Assembly (NCBI GenBank): GCA_933822405.4
Contig: CAKOGP040001335.1
Span: forward strand, 124,001-188,000
Length of the DNA stretch: 64,000 nucleotides
DNA from: Cylindrotheca closterium
Taxonomy: Eukaryota > Bacillariophyta > Bacillariophyceae > Bacillariales > Bacillariaceae
Direction of reading: 5' to 3'
Positions 1-9,775 of this stretch are shown here, in pieces; position 1 is the stretch's first letter; every line of letters begins with the position of its first letter. Below the pieces are notes generated by a model, which saw nothing but the letters and a program-made list of their open reading frames with translations, ran no database searches and was not told the DNA's origin. Both the position numbers and the translations under genes were made by a program.

Positions 1-231
1 GGCAACTAGATGATTTATATTGCGTAGCTCCGAAAACCAAACCCACACTGTGTATTCCCTGGAAAACGGAAGCCCTCGTCCGCAGTTGTTGTGAGACTAG
101 GGAAGAGTCGTGAATCTGAAATCGCTTGGAATCTAAAATTTTGGTTATTTTGTTTCGCTTCCCTACTGGTTTAAGCCATTGTAGAAGCCATCATACTACT
201 ACGGTACTAACCTTCCTTCAACTAAATCCTT

Positions 232-1737
232 TCAATACAAATCTTCAGGATTTTGTGCTGCAGCCGCCTGCAAATCCGCATCCATCATGGGTGTATCTTC
301 ATCACTACTGTCATCGTCATCCTCTACCATGTGATCTCTACCATATGTCGCCGCCGTGCGTCGTCTAGATCCATCATACAAACCATCCGACACGCACAAA
401 TCTTGCTCCAAACAAGCCAATCGAATCAACATGGCGTGAGCATCATCCAAAATTCGGTCTTCCATTTGACCCAAGTCCTTCAAAGTGGAATGCGCTGGGT
501 TTTTATTTGCCCCTTGAGTTTTGCGCAAGACATTAGCCCGACCATCAATCTTGGCCCCTTCTAGCAAACCACGTCCCATCAAATCCACCAGAGTATCTTG
601 AACATTCGCAATAGACGGAAAGAGCTTGGCCATGTGTTCAAGCTGGACGCACTGGTACGGTTTCAGGTACTCCAACAAACACTTTTCCCGAATCGATTGG
701 CTCAATTTCTCCCACTTGTCAACGGTAGAAAAGTACACGTCAGGAAATTCCATAATTGCACCCTCTTGGCTAAAGGCTTGAATGGTCTTGACGTAATTCG
801 CCTTGGCCCACTGCGAGAGTAGTTCCCTCATGGCGGGAACCAACTCCAAAGCTTCGGGGTGTTCGGCCAGCCAAAGAATCTCGGAGCGGCCTTGGGTGGC
901 GAGACTGAGCAAAGCCGCATACATGGCAATATCATCCGCACTTGCCACAGTGGGCCAATCTAATTTCGCAGTGGCGCCACCATGGGCCTTGCACAAATTC
1001 GAAAAGGTCACAGCAGCCGTAGCATAATCCCCTTGGGCCATGCGTTCCAATCCAGAGGCAATTTGCAACTTGATGGACACATCTTGCAAAATTTCAGTTC
1101 CTTCGCTGGAAGTGGCCCCAGCGGGGTTTCCTTGCAAGGTGTGTTCCAACTTTGTGACATATTCACGAGCTTGTACGTAACAGCCCGCATTCAAGGCCAC
1201 TTCTAGTAGTACCAAACTCAATTGTCCAGACTGTGTGCGGCTGGTGCAATAATCCATGGCCCGAAATAAAGAGGCCAAAGCAGCCGAGGCATTTCCAGTC
1301 TTGGCATCGTGCTTGGCCAAAGCCACATAGGCGTTGCGAATGGCCTCGCGGTGCATTTGACTTTGTGACGCAGACAAACGGCCCTGCAAGACGTGACGGG
1401 CTTCCTTGTTGGCGGCTTCTGTGGAAGCCATCCAAGACTCGTCTGGTTGAAAGGAAGAAGGAGGTGGGCGGCGGAGGTTGCCTTCGGAAGATTTGGACTC
1501 GCCGACAAATTGCATAGCCATGTCACCACTTGTTTCACCGGTAGAAGTAGCGGTAACTGTGGAAAGTCCAAAGACTTTCTTGTATTGCCGCAGGTTTCCT
1601 TCTTCCTTCATTTGGGCTTCGGCCATCTCAAAGGCTTGAGTAGCGACAGCTTCATCGGGGCTCTGCTGAGCAATTAGAAGGAGTCTTTGTAGTCGCGTTT
1701 CTCCGCTGTATCGAGAAATGTAGGTTTCCAAGTCCAT
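232..1737 (-). CDS. CSN1: COP9 signalosome complex subunit 1 (CSN1/GPS1), PCI-domain protein
   Basis: 501 aa if translation starts at the ATG at 1737. The frame stays open upstream to 1944, but those 69 residues are low-complexity and look like translated 5' UTR. The chosen start gives MDLETYISRYSGETRLQRL, which matches the opening of CSN1 proteins (LD.E.Y...Y.G.T...RL..IA). A helical repeat region (about residues 130-290) precedes a PCI/winged-helix region (about 300-430). The C-terminus is acidic (MVEDDDDSSDEDTPMM). CSN1 is a core subunit of the COP9 signalosome, which removes NEDD8 from cullin-RING ligases. The 26S proteasome subunit Rpn7 has the same fold, but the N-terminal motif favours CSN1. 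No intron is seen. Family call is firm, exact start moderately so. Confidence 0.85.
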   Translation of the reverse strand: MDLETYISRYSGETRLQRLLLIAQQSPDEAVATQAFEMAEAQMKEEGNLRQYKKVFGLSTVTATSTGETSGDMAMQFVGESKSSEGNLRRPPPSSFQPDESWMASTEAANKEARHVLQGRLSASQSQMHREAIRNAYVALAKHDAKTGNASAALASLFRAMDYCTSRTQSGQLSLVLLEVALNAGCYVQAREYVTKLEHTLQGNPAGATSSEGTEILQDVSIKLQIASGLERMAQGDYATAAVTFSNLCKAHGGATAKLDWPTVASADDIAMYAALLSLATQGRSEILWLAEHPEALELVPAMRELLSQWAKANYVKTIQAFSQEGAIMEFPDVYFSTVDKWEKLSQSIREKCLLEYLKPYQCVQLEHMAKLFPSIANVQDTLVDLMGRGLLEGAKIDGRANVLRKTQGANKNPAHSTLKDLGQMEDRILDDAHAMLIRLACLEQDLCVSDGLYDGSRRRTAATYGRDHMVEDDDDSSDEDTPMMDADLQAAAAQNPEDLY

Positions 1738-2403
1738 TTCAGCAGTATTGAGGATTGAGGGTATATTAATGTATGTAGGTAGAATGAATGGAAAGAATGT
1801 ACGAGATTTGACGTTTGTGTTTGTCTTCGCTTTGGTCGTTATTTTGGCGGATTCTAGTTCAATCTTTCTACTCTCAGCGTTGAATTCGTATTGTGCACGT
1901 ATCAATAACAGCAGCGCAACCAAAAAATAACCAGTAGACAGCAAAGAGCAATGAATCGATGAATCTCAAGTGACTGTTGTTGGTTGCAATGTTGGGTGCG
2001 ATGGGAAGCATGCTTTCCCACAAGTTTGAAGCGTTCGTATTAGTCAAATTCATTTGAAAGATTTTAAAGGAAACATGACGAGCGTTTGGGGCAGTCGTCA
2101 CCTCCTTGTATCACTTTTACATATACCGGTATCACACAAAACAACCGCAATTTAATTACTCTCACGTTGAATGTATCCTTAACGTTTGCATTGCAGCAAA
2201 AGAAGAAGATAGACAGCAAAAGTCTAGGCTCAAAACGAGTTCCAATTTTGTGTGTGCTCGGTCTTCTTCGTGCTTACGACGACACCGTTACATTGTTATT
2301 AGTACTGTAGTCTGTTCCATGACCATGGTGGCAACCATAATCTATCCTTGGCTTGATCGCATCGAATAAATTATTCCGTATTGATTCTTATTTTTTCTTT
2401 ACG
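1738..2403. other. Intergenic region upstream of CSN1
   Basis: About 670 bp with no convincing gene; the short frames lack family features. It must hold the CSN1 promoter (minus strand) and the 3' flank of the CCCH gene. One copy of the 8-bp palindrome TACCGGTA lies at 2124-2131. Confidence 0.5.
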
Positions 2404-3264
2404 CTATGATGAAAATCCCCCAGGAACGAATTCCTTAGCTCCGGCATTGAACGATGGGGGAGCCATTTGAGGCGCTGGCATTTCCTCTCCCGGCGCTCCC
2501 ATGTCGTAGCCATTAATATCATTGTTGTTATATCCCCCATGATCGTACTCACTGCCACCACAATATCCATAACCTGCTCCACCATAATCATAGCCAGTAC
2601 CGCCATCACCGTATTCATAGTACTCCTGTTGCTGCTGCTGATTTTGCATGCCGGTAGGAGGAGGAGCAGAAAACGGAGCAAATGATGGGTCCTGTGGAAA
2701 CCATGCTGGTGCCATCGGTATGTTGGACATGTTCGGTTGATTCATTGGCAGCATGTTTTGTTGCATCATGGGCTGTTGTTGTGGCGCAGTATTGTTCCAT
2801 GGGGAAGGCGGAAGTGGTTCCGTTTTGGGAGTGTTCATCGTCGTCGTCGTACTCTTGGATTGAGCACTTCCCAGTGCAGGAAAGGCTGCATCCATATTCA
2901 TTGGTTCAATATATGCCGGTTCGATTGGCTTCATTTCTTTGGGATGCAGGTAAAGGCAGCCTTCGGTATGGCAGTCGTCTCCAAAATGACACCGAACTCG
3001 CTTATACTTTCGTAGCAAGCGGTCCTTTTCGTCCTTGTTAGGATGACGCTTCCGACAACCACCAGTAGCAAAGGCACAGGTCCCTGCTAGAAATTGAAGA
3101 CATACTTCATCCGTCTTTGTTCCCACATTGTCGTGTTGGTAAATGCAATCCGGACGGTTGCAAGCCGAGCCGTACTCACATTGTCTCATGATTTGCTTGT
3201 TCTTCTTGCTGGCTTGCAAAAAGACACCTCGATTGTTGTTGACATAATTCTTTCCGCGAGGCAT
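2404..3264 (-). CDS. CCCH zinc-finger RNA-binding protein with C-terminal PAM2-like motif
   Basis: 286 aa, one exon, ATG at 3264. Three CCCH fingers lie near the N-terminus: CEYGSACNRPDCIYQH and CHFGDDCHTEGCLYLH have C-X5-C-X4-C-X3-H spacing, as in Nab2/ZC3H14-type poly(A)-binding fingers, and a middle finger has wider spacing (C-X7-C-X6-C-X3-H). The middle of the protein is low complexity (Q, M, P, then G/Y-rich repeats). The C-terminus holds FNAGAKEFVPGGF, a good match to the PAM2 motif (xxLNxxAxxFxP) that binds the MLLE domain of poly(A)-binding protein. The likely role is cytoplasmic mRNA binding, with recruitment to PABP-bound transcripts. The role is inferred; the zinc fingers are plain in the sequence. 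Confidence 0.75.
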   Translation of the reverse strand: MPRGKNYVNNNRGVFLQASKKNKQIMRQCEYGSACNRPDCIYQHDNVGTKTDEVCLQFLAGTCAFATGGCRKRHPNKDEKDRLLRKYKRVRCHFGDDCHTEGCLYLHPKEMKPIEPAYIEPMNMDAAFPALGSAQSKSTTTTMNTPKTEPLPPSPWNNTAPQQQPMMQQNMLPMNQPNMSNIPMAPAWFPQDPSFAPFSAPPPTGMQNQQQQQEYYEYGDGGTGYDYGGAGYGYCGGSEYDHGGYNNNDINGYDMGAPGEEMPAPQMAPPSFNAGAKEFVPGGFSS

Positions 3265-3698
3265 GATACTACTAGAGATGAGGCAGCAATTTATAAGCCT
3301 GGTACCGATAGTGCGGATGATGGGTATTCTATGAATATACAGTATTGCACAGTATTCTATTCGAAAAGAAAAGATTTTCTTGTGGTCATGGTCGATGTCA
3401 CAAAATTACGTTGGCAGTCTGTCTGTCGTTCCACGTTCCTCTTGATTTTTTCTACGGTACGAGTATTTCTGAAACGCCACTGCTGCTATCTACAGTATCA
3501 TTGCCTATTGAAGCTACAGTATGCTACTACAATTCGCATCTGCAAGCTCACTTTTTCAAAATCCAACTGACTAAATGCATTCTAAAGTGATAAGAATTTC
3601 AATAAATTTCAAAATTATTTCTGTGGGAAATGCAATAGGACTATATAACATAATATCATATGGAATAATAATAGTATACGATAGCAAAGCAAAATTTT
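3265..3698. other. Intergenic region, AT-rich, TACAGTA-rich
   Basis: About 430 bp between two minus-strand genes. No gene is seen. It carries three TACAGTA heptamers (near 3340, 3489 and 3515) and an AT-rich stretch (3580-3700) that probably includes the 3' end of the DUF6824 gene. Confidence 0.45.
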
Positions 3699-4712
3699 CT
3701 ACAAACCAAGGGTTGCATTTCTCAATCGTCTTCGGGCCAAAAGGTATTCCTGCTCCGCAGCCATCATTTCACTGTACCTTTCGTGAGCTGACATTGGGGG
3801 AGCAGAGAGCAATGGATCAGAGGCAAGCAAGGAGCTTCCCAAAAGTGATCCAGCACCACCTGCACCATATGGATGACCAAGCGCAGACCTTCGAAAAAGC
3901 AGCTCTCTTTCAGCGGCAAGAGATGATGTGCCCATCCACAGCTCACGTTCTGCCGCAAGACTCGTTGGTGGCAGCATATATTCTGGTCTTGCAAGCCCTG
4001 CGAGGTACCTCCTGCGCAACAACGAATCCTGCGCTGTCATGGAAGCAGCACCGGCACTAAGTGCTTCCTGATGCAACGCAGCAGCGGAGACGAGACCACC
4101 AACGGGTGGCGCCAATACTGCTGGTGGAACGGCACCAGGGAATCCGGCTGCGTCCCGTCTTGGTTGAATAGTAACGGCCCCAGGAGCCGAAGCAAAGGCT
4201 GCGGATGAAGACGCCGCTACAGTTTCTTCGTTTTCATCCTCGTCACCAATCAAACAACTCTTGCGGCACCGCAGCGTGTTGCTCAATTTTTGCAAAGCGA
4301 GGTTGAGATCCACCACTGCATAGGCTTCTTCACCTCTTTTCCTGTGTAGAAACCTCGCACCATTTTGCGTGATTTCGGAATATACAAGCTCTGCAATTTG
4401 TCTCTTTTTGGATCGATGAATGGCGCTGTAGTCTTTCTTATGGCGACGGATGATCTCTCGCATTCGTCTGTTTCCAGGGTGATCGTGTGAGCCCTTACCT
4501 CTACCAAAGACAACATCGTTCTTGGTTGGAACCAACACGCGCTCGGCACCACTCGGAATGGACTTATCAAAACGCTTGTAGCGTCCCGCTTGAGAACCAG
4601 GCGGTCGCTTTCGTTCTTTCCAAGGACCGTAGTCTGGTTTGGTATGATCCGCTTCTTCCGGAGATTTCTTGGAAGCCTCGTTGCTGTCTTTTGCAGCACT
4701 TGATTTTGCCAT
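3699..4712 (-). CDS. DUF6824-domain protein (diatom-type putative regulator)
   Basis: 337 aa, one exon, ATG at 4712. Residues about 60-150 contain NDVVFGRGKGSHDHPGN, then a basic helical region with KDY...KK..IA..V...I...GARFL and a C-terminal LRCRK. This pattern (N-D-V-x-F-G-R-G, H-P-G-N, F-L) defines the DUF6824 domain, greatly expanded in diatoms and often thought to be regulatory or DNA-binding. The N-terminus is basic and charged. The C-terminal half is rich in Ala, Leu and Ser and unstructured. It lies divergently from the DnaJ gene across about 600 bp. The biochemical function of the domain is not established. Confidence 0.7.
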   Translation of the reverse strand: MAKSSAAKDSNEASKKSPEEADHTKPDYGPWKERKRPPGSQAGRYKRFDKSIPSGAERVLVPTKNDVVFGRGKGSHDHPGNRRMREIIRRHKKDYSAIHRSKKRQIAELVYSEITQNGARFLHRKRGEEAYAVVDLNLALQKLSNTLRCRKSCLIGDEDENEETVAASSSAAFASAPGAVTIQPRRDAAGFPGAVPPAVLAPPVGGLVSAAALHQEALSAGAASMTAQDSLLRRRYLAGLARPEYMLPPTSLAAERELWMGTSSLAAERELLFRRSALGHPYGAGGAGSLLGSSLLASDPLLSAPPMSAHERYSEMMAAEQEYLLARRRLRNATLGL

Positions 4713-5312
4713 GATGTTGCTACTTTGTGAATGTCACCTACAGTCAACCGTGACAATGCAATTGGCGTTCACTGTGCATTGAACAGCACTGCCTAGTCGC
4801 GAAGCAGTACGAAGTTTTCTACGTTGACTAGTCGCAAAACAGCCTCGATTACCCGGGTCACAGCAAATCTCTTTGGGTCTTTTTCCGCGTGCAATCGTAC
4901 TGTGCTAGCTTGTTAGTACCATGCTGCACAATGTAGTGTGCACGGTCTTCCGAGAGTGCAAGGTAAATAGCACGTGCTGTGCTACCTTGTGTTTATGATC
5001 CACGCTTTGAGACTGCAAAAAATATCGCACTCATAAGTAATAACATTCAAACGTCAGTCTTTATTGGCGTGCGTGCCAAAAATATCGCACACGTCTGGCC
5101 ATCCGTGCGAGAGTTCTAATCTTGCCGGGCTTCGTCTACCGGTAGGTTAGAAGGGAATGTTGAAGAGCAGAATTTCGAAGTCTTGGTGGCGTGAAAAAAT
5201 GCACGAAAATGAAAATGCACGAAAATCCAGCTCCCACTTCACACCGCGTAACTCGAAACCAAAGTGGGACGATAGAGGCCTCGGTAATACCTGTAGGTTT
5301 GAAAACGGCAAG
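4713..5312. promoter_or_regulatory. Divergent promoter region between the DUF6824 and DnaJ genes
   Basis: 600 bp of shared upstream sequence. Two copies of the decamer AATATCGCAC (5021-5030 and 5081-5090) lie exactly 60 bp apart, both preceded by A-runs. TACCGGTA lies at 5137-5144, about 170 bp before the DnaJ ATG. No gene is seen. Promoter function is inferred from position. Confidence 0.4.
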
Positions 5313-6663
5313 ATGTTCTTTGGTGGGGATCCCTTTGATCAATTTCAGAATGGAGGTATGGATGGTGGACCTGGAGGTTCTTCTTCCAATGCCGACACGA
5401 CAAAACTATATGAAACTCTAGGGGTACGTGTTGGTTTGTGTGATGTGTCACACCATTGTCACGTTTGGAAGCAATATGTTCAATGTGTTTTATTCCAAAA
5501 CACTTCACTCACTATTCAAACAATATAAATTGCAGGTGAACAAATCAGCCGATGCCAAGGAAATCAAAAAGGCGTATCGAAAATTGGCCGTCGTACATCA
5601 TCCAGACAAGGGTGGGGACGAACACAAATTCAAAGAAATCAATGCGGCCTACGAAATTTTGAGCGATCCCGAACAGCGGGCCAAATACGATCGGTACGGT
5701 TTGGAAGGTTTGGAAGGAGGTGCTGGTGGATCTGGAGGACATGAAGACTTGTTTAGCATGTTCTTCGGTGGTGGTCGAGGTGGACGTCGATCATCGGGAC
5801 CCAAACGAGGAGAGGATGTAAATCATCCGCTTCAGGTTTCCTTGGAGGATTTGTACAATGGAAAGATGGTCAAGATGGCAGTCAGTCGACAAGTCTTGGA
5901 CGGGGAACCCAAAATGTGCACCAATTGCAGTGGATCTGGCGCAGTAGTGGAACTGCGACAAATTGCGATAGGAATGGTCCAACAAGTGCGACGCAAGTGT
6001 CCTGCTTGCACCGGGGAAGGATACATGGCTCCCAAAAAGCGACAACGGGAAGTTTTGGAAGTTTTGATTGAGAAGGGAATGAAAAATGAAGCGAAAATTG
6101 TTTTTCGGAACAAGGCCGATGAGAAGCCCAACATGGAGGCGGGACATGTCAACTTTGTCATTCAGCAAAAACCACATCCACTATTCAAGCGAAAGGGGGC
6201 AGACCTTTTAATTACTAAGACTATCTCGCTGAACGAAGCACTTTGTGGTTTTGAATGGAGGATTACCCATTTGGACAATCGGGAAATTATCATCAAGTCG
6301 CGTTCGGGTGAAATTATCAAAGCAGAAAAGGACAACAAGACACCGTTTGTAAAGATCGTACAGGGTGAAGGTATGCCTTCCCATGGGAATCCGTTTGTCA
6401 AGGGTGATCTATATGTGCTATTCACGGTCGAATTCCCGGAAGATGGTGATCTGAAACCAGACCAAATAGACATGTTGCGAAAGATACTGCCTGGGGCCTC
6501 CATGGCAATTGAATATGATCCTGAAGTGGCTGAGGTAGCACATTTGGAACTAGGCGACGTGAAGAATTTTGGCAAGGGGGGAGTAGCAAACCACGATCGA
6601 GCATATGATTCCGACGAAGGAGGAGAGGGCGGTTCACAGCAGGTGCAGTGCCAACAATCCTAA
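5313..6663 (+). CDS. DnaJ/Hsp40 co-chaperone (DNAJA/Ydj1-like) with reduced zinc finger and CaaX box
   Basis: Two exons, 5313-5423 and 5536-6663, with an intron 5424-5535 (GTACGT...TGCAG, phase 0); 412 aa. The first exon (MFFGGDPFDQF...) supplies the start of the J domain (TKLYETLG) and the second continues with VNKSADAKEIKKAYRKLA and the HPD tripeptide. A G/F region follows (residues about 95-120). The zinc-finger region keeps only two CxxCxGxG motifs (CTNCSGSG, CPACTGEG). Their spacing fits motifs 2 and 3 (zinc centre II); motifs 1 and 4 (centre I) are gone. The C-terminal substrate-binding region is intact. The protein ends in VQCQQS, a farnesylation CaaX box like that of animal DNAJA1. 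It should stimulate Hsp70 ATPase activity, partly at membranes. Confidence 0.85.
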
Positions 6664-6965
6664 GCACAAAACGATCAGGACAAAACAAACTTGATTGTGG
6701 AGGACTACTCTACTGTATTTTACCCTGAACTGTTGGTTGCAATTTGTATATTTCGAGCGACGCAATCGATTTTGAGTTTTTGGATTTAAAAAAAATGAAA
6801 GATACCATCAATTGAATGAATCAATCATCTGTGTTTCAAAGCCTTTTGTCTCTGAATGAGTTGTCTTGCTTACTAATGGTTCCCGAGCCACATTCTATAC
6901 ATGTACTGTACATTGCTAAAATTTTACTTCGTTGGTGTTGTGGCTGGCTTTTTTCTTCCTCTTCT
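6664..6965. other. Convergent 3' intergenic region
   Basis: About 300 bp between two converging genes (DnaJ on plus, LRR protein on minus). It holds AT-rich 3' flanks and TACTGTA motifs near 6711 and 6903. No gene is seen. Confidence 0.5.
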
Positions 6966-9621
6966 TCAACTCCTTTGTCCGTTGATCTTACACCCGAGTA
7001 GGTCTCCATTTTGGATGTCGGCAAGATAATTGCCAGCTGATTGGAAGCAAGCAGATCAAATGGTTAGGAAAAGACTTTCGTTGATCTATATATGATATCG
7101 TGGTTCCCTTGTGTCAACATACCAAGTGAACAGAATGGCCCATTCTTGTAGTCTTGCTTCGTCAGACTAGCTGGGAGCTCGGGTACTATTCCGTCGAACT
7201 TATTCGTTGCTGTCAAATAATCAAGGAAGGGTATCACGACAAGCTGTCAGAAAATTGGACATTATCGTGCACATCTCAATCAATCATTCGACAACTTACA
7301 GAGATTTAGATGCCATAAGTTGCTAAGCCGTTTAAGTCCAGGTGGGATTGTACCTTCGATCTTGTTCCATCCTGCACCAATTGGACAGTGTCAGAAAAGA
7401 CAGATCATTGATATTGTCACACACAGCCAACTTGGTCAGTACTTACGGACGTCAAGTTGATGAAGCTTTGTCAGACCCGACAAATCACGCGGTAGAGTTC
7501 CCGTGATCATGTTGTTACCAAGGATGACGGTCTGAAGAGCGGTGAGATAACCAATTGAAATTGGGATGCTACCTGTAATTTCATTTTCCTCTGTGCGTCG
7601 TGTTTCAGAAAGGAGTAGAATCAATCAATCAATCAATCTGTCAGCGAAGCCGTTTCTGAGCTCTTTCATCATTCTTTGTTCACGCATACGTACCAATTCT
7701 GAGCCACTTCAGTTTTGTCAATTTCCCCAGTCCATAAGGCAAACTTCCCGAGAATCGGTTTTTGTCTATCGAGGCACCAGTTCGTAAGTGAGTTTACATC
7801 GAGATAGTGCGACCAGTATCAGTATCAGTTTACAGCCAACGTACCAATTACAACTGTTACAAGATTTCGAAGAGAAGCAAGATGGCTCCCAATGGGGCCC
7901 CTAAACTTGTTTTCGGCTGTCTCACCCAAAATAATCCGCTCCGTTAGTCGCGAGTCATGGAGAGAGAAAGAGAGAGAGAGAGAGAGCATTTCAATTTCCT
8001 CTACTTACAAATCTGCAGAGCTGTGAGGCTCGTCAAAGCACCAAAAGTGTCAGGAAGTTGCCCAGAAAGCTGGTTGCCTCCTATGATGCAAGGAATTAGT
8101 CAGGTCAAATGGGTCTCTTTGACGCTTAAGTAGCGACAACCTACTTACTTAGATAGAGCCCTGTGAGTTTCGACAGCATCCCAATCTCATTCGGCAATGT
8201 TCCGGATAACATGTTGAAGTCTGGTATATTAAAATAGAAACGGAAATACATTAGCTCCTTCCGTTGAATAATTCCGCAACAGACCCACACTCACATAGAT
8301 CAAGGTGTTCAAGTTCTACGAGGCCACCAATCTCGCTGGGAATACCCTTTTCAAACTCATTTGAATCTGAAACACAATGTATACTAGTGTGAGATCATCG
8401 CACGGCAATCTGATAGCGCTGTGCAATGCCATTTTCTTAACGTACCCAGTTTCAACCTCTTGAGGCTTTTGAGTTTCCCAAGTTCCGTAGATATCCGACC
8501 AACGATTTCGTTATGAGCTGTACATATGAAAGAAAACAGGTCAGGTCGTGTTAATCCCTTGACTTTCGAATGAATCAATCAATCAACATTCATTTCTTAC
8601 ATAGAGTGAGATCCGCAACTTCTCCAGATGCATAGCACTTCACCCCAAACCACCTGCAGACTGGTTTATCGGATATCCAATTTTGTTCGTTTTTCCATTT
8701 TATTTCCGAAGTGATGGTTGAAAAGTAGAACGCAGCCAGTACATATCGTTCGATCCAAAGTTGCTCGATATTTGTGGCATCCCTAGCAGGTTTCCAAGAG
8801 TCAATATTCAGTAGCCAATGAAAAGCATCCTTTTGAATTGGTTCCATGTCAAAAAGTACTCCCCGTAAAAATTCTTCCGAGCCGGAATATTGACCAGGAA
8901 TAGGAGACGCTGCAGGGCTGCCTGATCCTGTTGTTGGGACTGTCGGCGATCCACCTCCAGTTGTAACGCCAATCACGATGATAATTATGATAAAAAGGAC
9001 TAATCCGGCAGCAATGTACATGAGCTGACGCCTAGTTAGACCCTGGAAAATCTGATAGCAACGAGAAGCTAAATCATCGAAAGCTTGGATACCTCGAGTT
9101 GCCAGATCATTGAAATTCTGGATACACCGATCTCGAGCCTGGAAGAACGGATCTCGAACTACCTGTTGTTCACCTTTCTTCTGTGCTGGTGGATCAGGCT
9201 TTTCGTAATGTGCGGAATTTTTGCTCTTGTGACCACTTCTGTCGGGGCTACTCGTGGGTGTCGAAGATGCTGTATCATTTCTTCGGAGCTTCTTTTTTCT
9301 ATCACGTCTTGACTCCTCTTTTATGGACCCGTCATCGTCGACAGCAACTTCGACAACGTCTGGGCTGCTCATCCGAAAACTTTTCTCCAGTTTCTTCTTC
9401 ACGTAGAGCTCGCATTGTCTCGTAAGCTCTACAGTGTCAATCGGCATGTTGTTGCCACTCTCCAACAGTTCTGCTGGAATTGACAATGTAATTGTTTCAC
9501 TCCTTCGAGTGTCAAGAAAGTTTTGCTTGAAGTATTTCGAAGCGGCTTTGAGAGACCGCTTTAGGATATTGTTGCTCTCGTTTTCTGGTATTGGTCCACA
9601 AGATTCAGTTATCTGGCTCAT
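6966..9621 (-). CDS. Single-pass membrane protein with extracellular leucine-rich repeats, 11 exons
   Basis: I reconstruct exons on the minus strand as 9621-8601, 8517-8446, 8366-8295, 8220-8149, 8080-8009, 7916-7845, 7765-7694, 7590-7447, 7371-7300, 7209-7123 and 7036-6966 (stop TGA). The sum is 1827 bp, 608 aa. Every intron is phase 1. Seven LRR exons are exactly 72 bp and one is 144 bp, so each intron falls at the same place in the 24-residue repeat (pattern NxxxGxIPxxLGxLxxLxxLxL). Residues about 1-200 are cytoplasmic and basic, 201-220 are a strong membrane segment (LMYIAAGLVLF then poly-Ile), followed by a Ser/Pro/Gly linker, a cap domain with WxxxxPVCRWFGVKC, and nine or so LRRs. No kinase domain is seen. 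Likely a surface recognition or adhesion protein. It shares a 154-bp promoter with the methyltransferase gene. Confidence 0.8.
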
Positions 9622-9775
9622 CGTCGTGGGGGTGGATCCTTTGACAGAGAGAGCAATTGCTCGAGAGAAACTAAGAGAGAATTTGACCTCCCAAGACTTT
9701 GGACAATTTTGTGAGGAATCATCAATTTTGGGTTCCGCGAATTCTACGTCTAGTCGTCTGTCTACCTCCCCCACA

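Noticed and set aside
9434..9775. Upstream extension of the methyltransferase frame
   Set aside because: It opens on GTG, overlaps the LRR gene exon antisense and has no family resemblance. The ATG at 9776 is the first sensible start.
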